DNA of 64,000 bases, from the NCBI GenBank assembly GCA_963677015.1, contig OY781533.1, positions 2,914,001 to 2,978,000 of the forward strand, given 5' to 3'. The position numbers and the translations under genes were made by a program. A model generated the notes under the pieces. That model did no database searches, was not told where the DNA came from, and worked only from the letters and a program-made list of their open reading frames with translations. This stretch comes from G963556115 sp963677015. Its GTDB lineage: Bacteria > Planctomycetota > SZUA-567. Positions 60,424-64,000 of the stretch are shown one piece after another (position 1 is the first letter of the stretch; each line of letters opens with the position of its first letter).

Positions 60424-61311
60424 ATGAGTACTGAAATAGAATTTAAAAAAATACATGCCTTCGCCACCGAGACTGCTCCGGGAAACCCTGCCGGCTACGT
60501 CCGCACAGAGACAGAACTGCCAGCGGATATAATGCAGAAGTTTGCCGCCGAACTCAAAGGCTTTGTCTCCGAAGTAGTCTTTGTCACGCCGGGAGATACC
60601 GGTATTGACCTCAACCTCCGCTACTTCTCCTGTGAACGTGAGGTTCCTTTCTGCGGACACGGCACACTGGCAACAGTAAATTACATCGTTTCGGAAAATC
60701 CCGAACTCAACAACCGCGATATAATCAGGATTAAAACCAGCAAAGGGATTCTGGGTATTGAGAACCTCTACAAAAAGTATCAGTCTGTTTTTATTTATGC
60801 TCCGCCGAAAACCCTGCTGCCGTCAGCGGTAAATAATCAGGAACTCGCCGCGGCGCTGAATATCAGTGAAGACTCTATAGATACCGCCTATCCGGTGAAA
60901 ATCTATAACGCCGGTCTGGACACGCTCATTGTTCCGCTCAGTTCCGCTGCAGCGGTAACCGCATGCACACCGGATTATCAGCAGCTGCGCGAATTCTGCT
61001 TTGCCTCGAATTGTTCGATTGCAGTTATCTTCTCAACCGATACAACCCTGACAGAAAGCAGTTTCCGCACCCGCGTATTCGCTCCGACCTTCGGTTATCT
61101 TGAAGATCCGGCAACAGGCTCAGGTAATTCCGCTCTGGCCTACTATCTGGAAGATCATAAACTCTGGGATGGTTCAGATTTTATTATTGAACAGGGAACA
61201 GCGGTGAAACATCCCAATCTGGTCTATATCCGCAAGCCTGCGCATAACCCGACAGGAGTAATGTTCGGTGGGCAAAGTATTGTCAAAATGGAAGGGAAAT
61301 ACTACCTCTAG
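60424..61311 (+). CDS. PhzF family isomerase-like protein
   Basis: 295 aa, two-lobed DapF/PhzF fold. FVSEVVFVTPG carries the catalytic Glu position; FCGHGTLATVNY and LEDPATGSGNSALAYYLE are the family signature loops. PhzF proteins isomerise or epimerise small acids; outside phenazine clusters the substrate is unknown, and no phenazine genes are here. AAAAGGAC lies before the ATG. The dehydrogenase gene follows after 71 bases on the same strand. Confidence 0.92.
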   Translation: MSTEIEFKKIHAFATETAPGNPAGYVRTETELPADIMQKFAAELKGFVSEVVFVTPGDTGIDLNLRYFSCEREVPFCGHGTLATVNYIVSENPELNNRDIIRIKTSKGILGIENLYKKYQSVFIYAPPKTLLPSAVNNQELAAALNISEDSIDTAYPVKIYNAGLDTLIVPLSSAAAVTACTPDYQQLREFCFASNCSIAVIFSTDTTLTESSFRTRVFAPTFGYLEDPATGSGNSALAYYLEDHKLWDGSDFIIEQGTAVKHPNLVYIRKPAHNPTGVMFGGQSIVKMEGKYYL

Positions 61312-61382
61312 AAATTGGCAAGACCAGCAGCAATTTGAATCTCCATACACCTGTAAACAAAAGAATGAAAGCATATAATAAT

Positions 61383-62099
61383 ATGAAAAATGCCATAATA
61401 ATCGGGGCAAGCTCTGGTATCGGACGTGAACTGGCGCTACAGCTTACAGCGATGAATTACCGCCTCTGCGTAACCGCCAGACGTGAAGAACTACTTAAAA
61501 AACTGGGAGCGGCGTTGAGCAGGGAATCATTTACCAGAAAAATGGATATAAGCGATACCGAAAGTGCTATTAGTATTTTTTCAGAGATTACCCGCAAACT
61601 CGGCACCGTTGATCTGATCATAATCAGCGCCGGAACCGGCTTTATAAACCCTGAAATGCCCTGGGAAAATGACAAGTGCACCATAGATGTTAATGTTCGC
61701 GGCTTCACAGCCATAGCCAACACCTCCTACCAGTTCTTCAAAGAACAGGGGTACGGTCAGCTGGCAGGGATATCATCAGTAGCAGCTGTGCGCGGGGGCG
61801 CAACCGCGGCATACAACGCTTCAAAAGCTTACGTCAGTTCATACCTGGCCGGATTACGTGCCAAAGCGGCCAAGGAGAAACTCTCCTTAACCGTCAGCGA
61901 TATCCGCCCCGGACTTGTCGATACCGCAATGGCACAGGGGGAAGGTCTTTTCTGGGTAGCTCCGGTACCCAAAGCTGCCAAACAGATCATACAGTGCATC
62001 GAGCGCAAAAAGCGCATCGCCTACATCACCAAGCGCTGGCGCCTGATCGCAATACTGCTCAAACTCCTGCCAGAAGGGATCTATAACCGTATTGCCTAA
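61383..62099 (+). CDS. Short-chain dehydrogenase/reductase
   Basis: 238 aa from the ATG at 61383, chosen because the protein then begins MKNAIIIGASSGIGRELALQ as SDRs do; ribosome sites are weak at all candidate starts (61335, 61365, 61383). NAD(P) motif GASSGIGRE, active-site Ser in ISSVAAVRGG, catalytic Tyr-x3-Lys in AAYNASKAYVSSYL. NADP-dependent reduction of an unknown ketone or alcohol. Confidence 0.9.
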   Translation: MKNAIIIGASSGIGRELALQLTAMNYRLCVTARREELLKKLGAALSRESFTRKMDISDTESAISIFSEITRKLGTVDLIIISAGTGFINPEMPWENDKCTIDVNVRGFTAIANTSYQFFKEQGYGQLAGISSVAAVRGGATAAYNASKAYVSSYLAGLRAKAAKEKLSLTVSDIRPGLVDTAMAQGEGLFWVAPVPKAAKQIIQCIERKKRIAYITKRWRLIAILLKLLPEGIYNRIA

Positions 62100-62110
62100 G
62101 AACCGTCTCT

Positions 62111-62398
62111 TCAGTTGGAATCATAAGGACGGCTGCAGTCACTGCAGCTGAAAAGGCAGGTAACACACGCAACCAGCAGTGAAACTCCCATGCAGGTAAA
62201 GAAATCTGTCATACTGCAGGGATTGGCAGAAAGCAGAGTCATTATACAGAGAATCAGCCAGCCGGATGCGGCGACATTCAATATAATGAGTATTGACATA
62301 ACGATACAACGCCGTGTACCTACCACACTTTTTGCAGACGGTTTATTCTTCCCCTCATACTTCCCATCAAAAAACCCCTGCGCAATATTCTTTTCCAT
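62111..62398 (-). CDS. Small two-helix membrane protein
   Basis: 95 aa. Two hydrophobic helices (IVMSILIILNVAASGWLILCIMTLL-region about 32-57, and FTCMGVSLLVACVTCLFSC about 67-85) with a Cys-rich second helix and a short polar N terminus. Not recognised. AGGTGA lies six bases before the ATG. It converges with the SDR gene, 11 bases between stops. Confidence 0.6.
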   Translation of the reverse strand: MEKNIAQGFFDGKYEGKNKPSAKSVVGTRRCIVMSILIILNVAASGWLILCIMTLLSANPCSMTDFFTCMGVSLLVACVTCLFSCSDCSRPYDSN

Positions 62399-62743
62399 AA
62401 ATCACCTGAATACAATAAAAAACAAATAACCGCTAACTATTAAATATCTATATAATCACGGCAACCACACCGCAATTTTTTTAAATACATAACACCAGAA
62501 CGACAAAGAACCTAAACACACACAATACATAAATCCCAATTGTCGCTCTTAGAATCCGCATTCACCTTACATATACGAAGTGATTTGCAAAAAAAATACA
62601 TATTTTCTTTTTTTTTTAATGATAATTAACAATATTAACGAAAAAATACCCCAAAATTAAAACCAGCTGCAGCATACATAACTTTGGCAACAGCTAAAAA
62701 AAACCGGCACCCGAATCAGGGTACCGGCATCAAAGGTGTTGAA
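62399..62743. other. AT-rich interval before the RND gene terminator
   Basis: No gene seen. It contains the upstream region of the small membrane protein gene and, at 62696-62729, the terminator of the RND pump gene. Confidence 0.6.
62696..62729 (-). terminator. Terminator of the RND pump gene
   Basis: CCGGCACCC and GGGTACCGG pair with one mismatch around a 6-base loop; on the minus strand a run of T follows (A-run 62696-62703). It lies just past the stop at 62744. Confidence 0.8.
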
Positions 62744-64000
62744 TTATACCTTTATTCTTTGACTTACCTTCTTCCGCCTCTTACTGCTGAAGAATTCCCG
62801 CAGCCGCTGGAAGAGTGCATACAGTGCCGGAGTAAAGAAAATTCCGACAAACGTAGCCAGTAGCATTCCCGAGAAAGTGGTAATACCGATTGCCTGACGG
62901 CTTGCAGCTCCCGCACCGGTGGCGATTACCAGCGGGAACACACCAAAGATAAAGGAGAATGCCGTCATCAGCACCGCGCGAAAACGCAGCTTGGCGCCAT
63001 TGAGTGCGGCTGTGGCAATATCCATCCCCTGCTCACGTTCATTCTTCGAGAACTCGACCATAAGAATCGCATTCTTAGCCGAAAGACCGATAAGCATCAC
63101 CAGTCCTAGCTGCGCGTAAATACTCATATTAACTACAGAATTAACGACACCTTCATTATACGCCAGCGTCATGGCCTTGATACCGATCAAAGCTCCCAGC
63201 ACCGCAAACGAGACCGCAAACATCACCGGCAGCGGAATTGTCCAGCTCTCATACTGTGCTACCAGAAAGAGGTAGGCAAAGAGCAGCGCCAGAGCCATCA
63301 GCACCACGATCTGACCTTCATTCTGCTTCTCCTGAAAACTCATCCCGGTCCATTCAATATGGAAGTTTTTCGGTATATCCATACCTTCTATCTGTGTCAT
63401 CAGCGTACCGCTGCTGACACCGGGACGGGACTGGGTATTGAAGTTGGCCGATACCATCTTATTGAAACGTTCAATCTGCCGCGGTCCTACCGTAAAGCTG
63501 AGATCCGCAAGGGTTGTCAGCGGTATCATATCGTCATCATCGTTACGCACCTGAATATTACGTATATCACTGAGTGATCTGCGGTACTGACTGCCGGACT
63601 GAATACGCACATCATAGCTGTCCCCGGCAAAGTTAAAGTCATTTATATACTTTGAAGCCAGATTACTCTGCAAGGATGAGAATATATCATTCACCGCCAC
63701 CCCGAGCATCTCAGCCTTCTGACGATTTATTTGCAGCCGTATCTGCGGCGAATCCGCATTATAATTGGTCATGGCATAAAGTGTATCCGGCAGCGTATTG
63801 AGCTGAATGGCAAATTTCTTGGCCAGTACGGAGAGATCCTGCGCATCAATATCTCCGGTACCGGAGAGCATAAAGGATAGACCTCCGGTTATACCCAGTC
63901 CCATAATCGCCGGCGGGGTAAAGCAGACAATTTTAGCTGAGGGTATTGTCTTGAACTGCTGCTGCAGTCTCGCCTGTATCGCTGAAATCTGCAATTCTGG
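62744..64000 (-). CDS. RND efflux pump permease, C-terminal part (runs off right edge)
   Basis: At least 418 codons, open to the window edge, so the start is outside. It is the C-terminal part of an AcrB-type hydrophobe/amphiphile RND transporter: the second periplasmic docking/pore region (FTPPAIMGLGITGGLSFML, QIRLQINRQKAEMLGV), then helices with LVMLIGLSAKNAILMVEF and VFPLVIATGAGAASRQAIG. It ends in a basic tail RKKVSQRIKV. Multidrug or detergent efflux across the two membranes, working with a membrane fusion protein and outer membrane channel that must lie outside. Confidence 0.95.
   Translation of the reverse strand, partial: PELQISAIQARLQQQFKTIPSAKIVCFTPPAIMGLGITGGLSFMLSGTGDIDAQDLSVLAKKFAIQLNTLPDTLYAMTNYNADSPQIRLQINRQKAEMLGVAVNDIFSSLQSNLASKYINDFNFAGDSYDVRIQSGSQYRRSLSDIRNIQVRNDDDDMIPLTTLADLSFTVGPRQIERFNKMVSANFNTQSRPGVSSGTLMTQIEGMDIPKNFHIEWTGMSFQEKQNEGQIVVLMALALLFAYLFLVAQYESWTIPLPVMFAVSFAVLGALIGIKAMTLAYNEGVVNSVVNMSIYAQLGLVMLIGLSAKNAILMVEFSKNEREQGMDIATAALNGAKLRFRAVLMTAFSFIFGVFPLVIATGAGAASRQAIGITTFSGMLLATFVGIFFTPALYALFQRLREFFSSKRRKKVSQRIKV

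Overview
The window looks like the chromosome of a Gram-negative, probably anaerobic heterotroph. A tripartite RND efflux pump, Sec-secreted proteins and a PEP-CTERM-type sorting tail point to an outer membrane. Many sugar/polyol transport and catabolism operons, a GlpA-like/DUF1667 set and Cys-rich small proteins (DUF5320, DUF3795) fit an anaerobic, gut or sediment carbohydrate user. The mix resembles Lentisphaerota/PVC-type bacteria, but no rRNA or ribosomal protein gene is present to confirm this. Coding regions are moderately GC-rich and intergenic regions very AT-rich.

Left part (1-5.7 kb): the end of an MFS transporter, a PilZ protein, a secreted LecA-fold protein, a DUF5320/zinc-ribbon pair, and a long gene-poor stretch with terminators, a GC-rich possible non-coding transcript and a tRNA-Arg(CCT).

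Defence module (5.9-11.5 kb): directly downstream of the tRNA and read on the minus strand is a two-gene RADAR anti-phage system. rdrA encodes a 937-aa P-loop ATPase and rdrB a 922-aa divergent adenosine deaminase with the full ADA metal and catalytic motif set. rdrA is far more AT-rich than its surroundings. This is the most notable system in the window.

Middle accessory part (12-22 kb): a PEP-CTERM protein, DUF3795 and UPF0303 proteins, a 1.5-kb intergenic region with two copies of a long hairpin whose arms co-vary and an 8-bp tandem repeat, then a 2-hydroxyacid dehydrogenase, a MarR/Bcr-type efflux pair, a DUF6506 protein and a chemoreceptor.

Catabolic part (22.5-58.8 kb): three carbohydrate loci. 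(A) A minus-strand operon livK-H-M-G-F, TIM-barrel protein, cupin, FGGY kinase, divergent from glpA-like, FAD oxidoreductase, DUF1667 and DeoR genes; this looks like a polyol/sugar phosphorylation-oxidation route fed by a branched-chain-amino-acid-type transporter. (B) A LacI-controlled operon with a sugar isomerase/epimerase, Gfo/Idh/MocA dehydrogenase, two permeases, one ATPase, two paralogous binding proteins and a FucI/AraA-like protein; an 18-bp perfect palindrome sits on its start point. (C) A divergent pair of operons (AroE-like, cupin phosphoglucose isomerase, PGDH-like and UlaG-like lactonase on one side; KDPG-type aldolase, Gfo/Idh, zinc alcohol dehydrogenase, then FGGY kinase and DeoR on the other) whose promoters share three exact copies of a 12-bp candidate operator. 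Between A and B lie a membrane/pentapeptide-repeat pair and rsgA with a long structured leader.

Right end (59-64 kb): a TSUP permease, PhzF, a short-chain dehydrogenase, a small membrane protein and the C-terminal part of an RND pump running off the edge.
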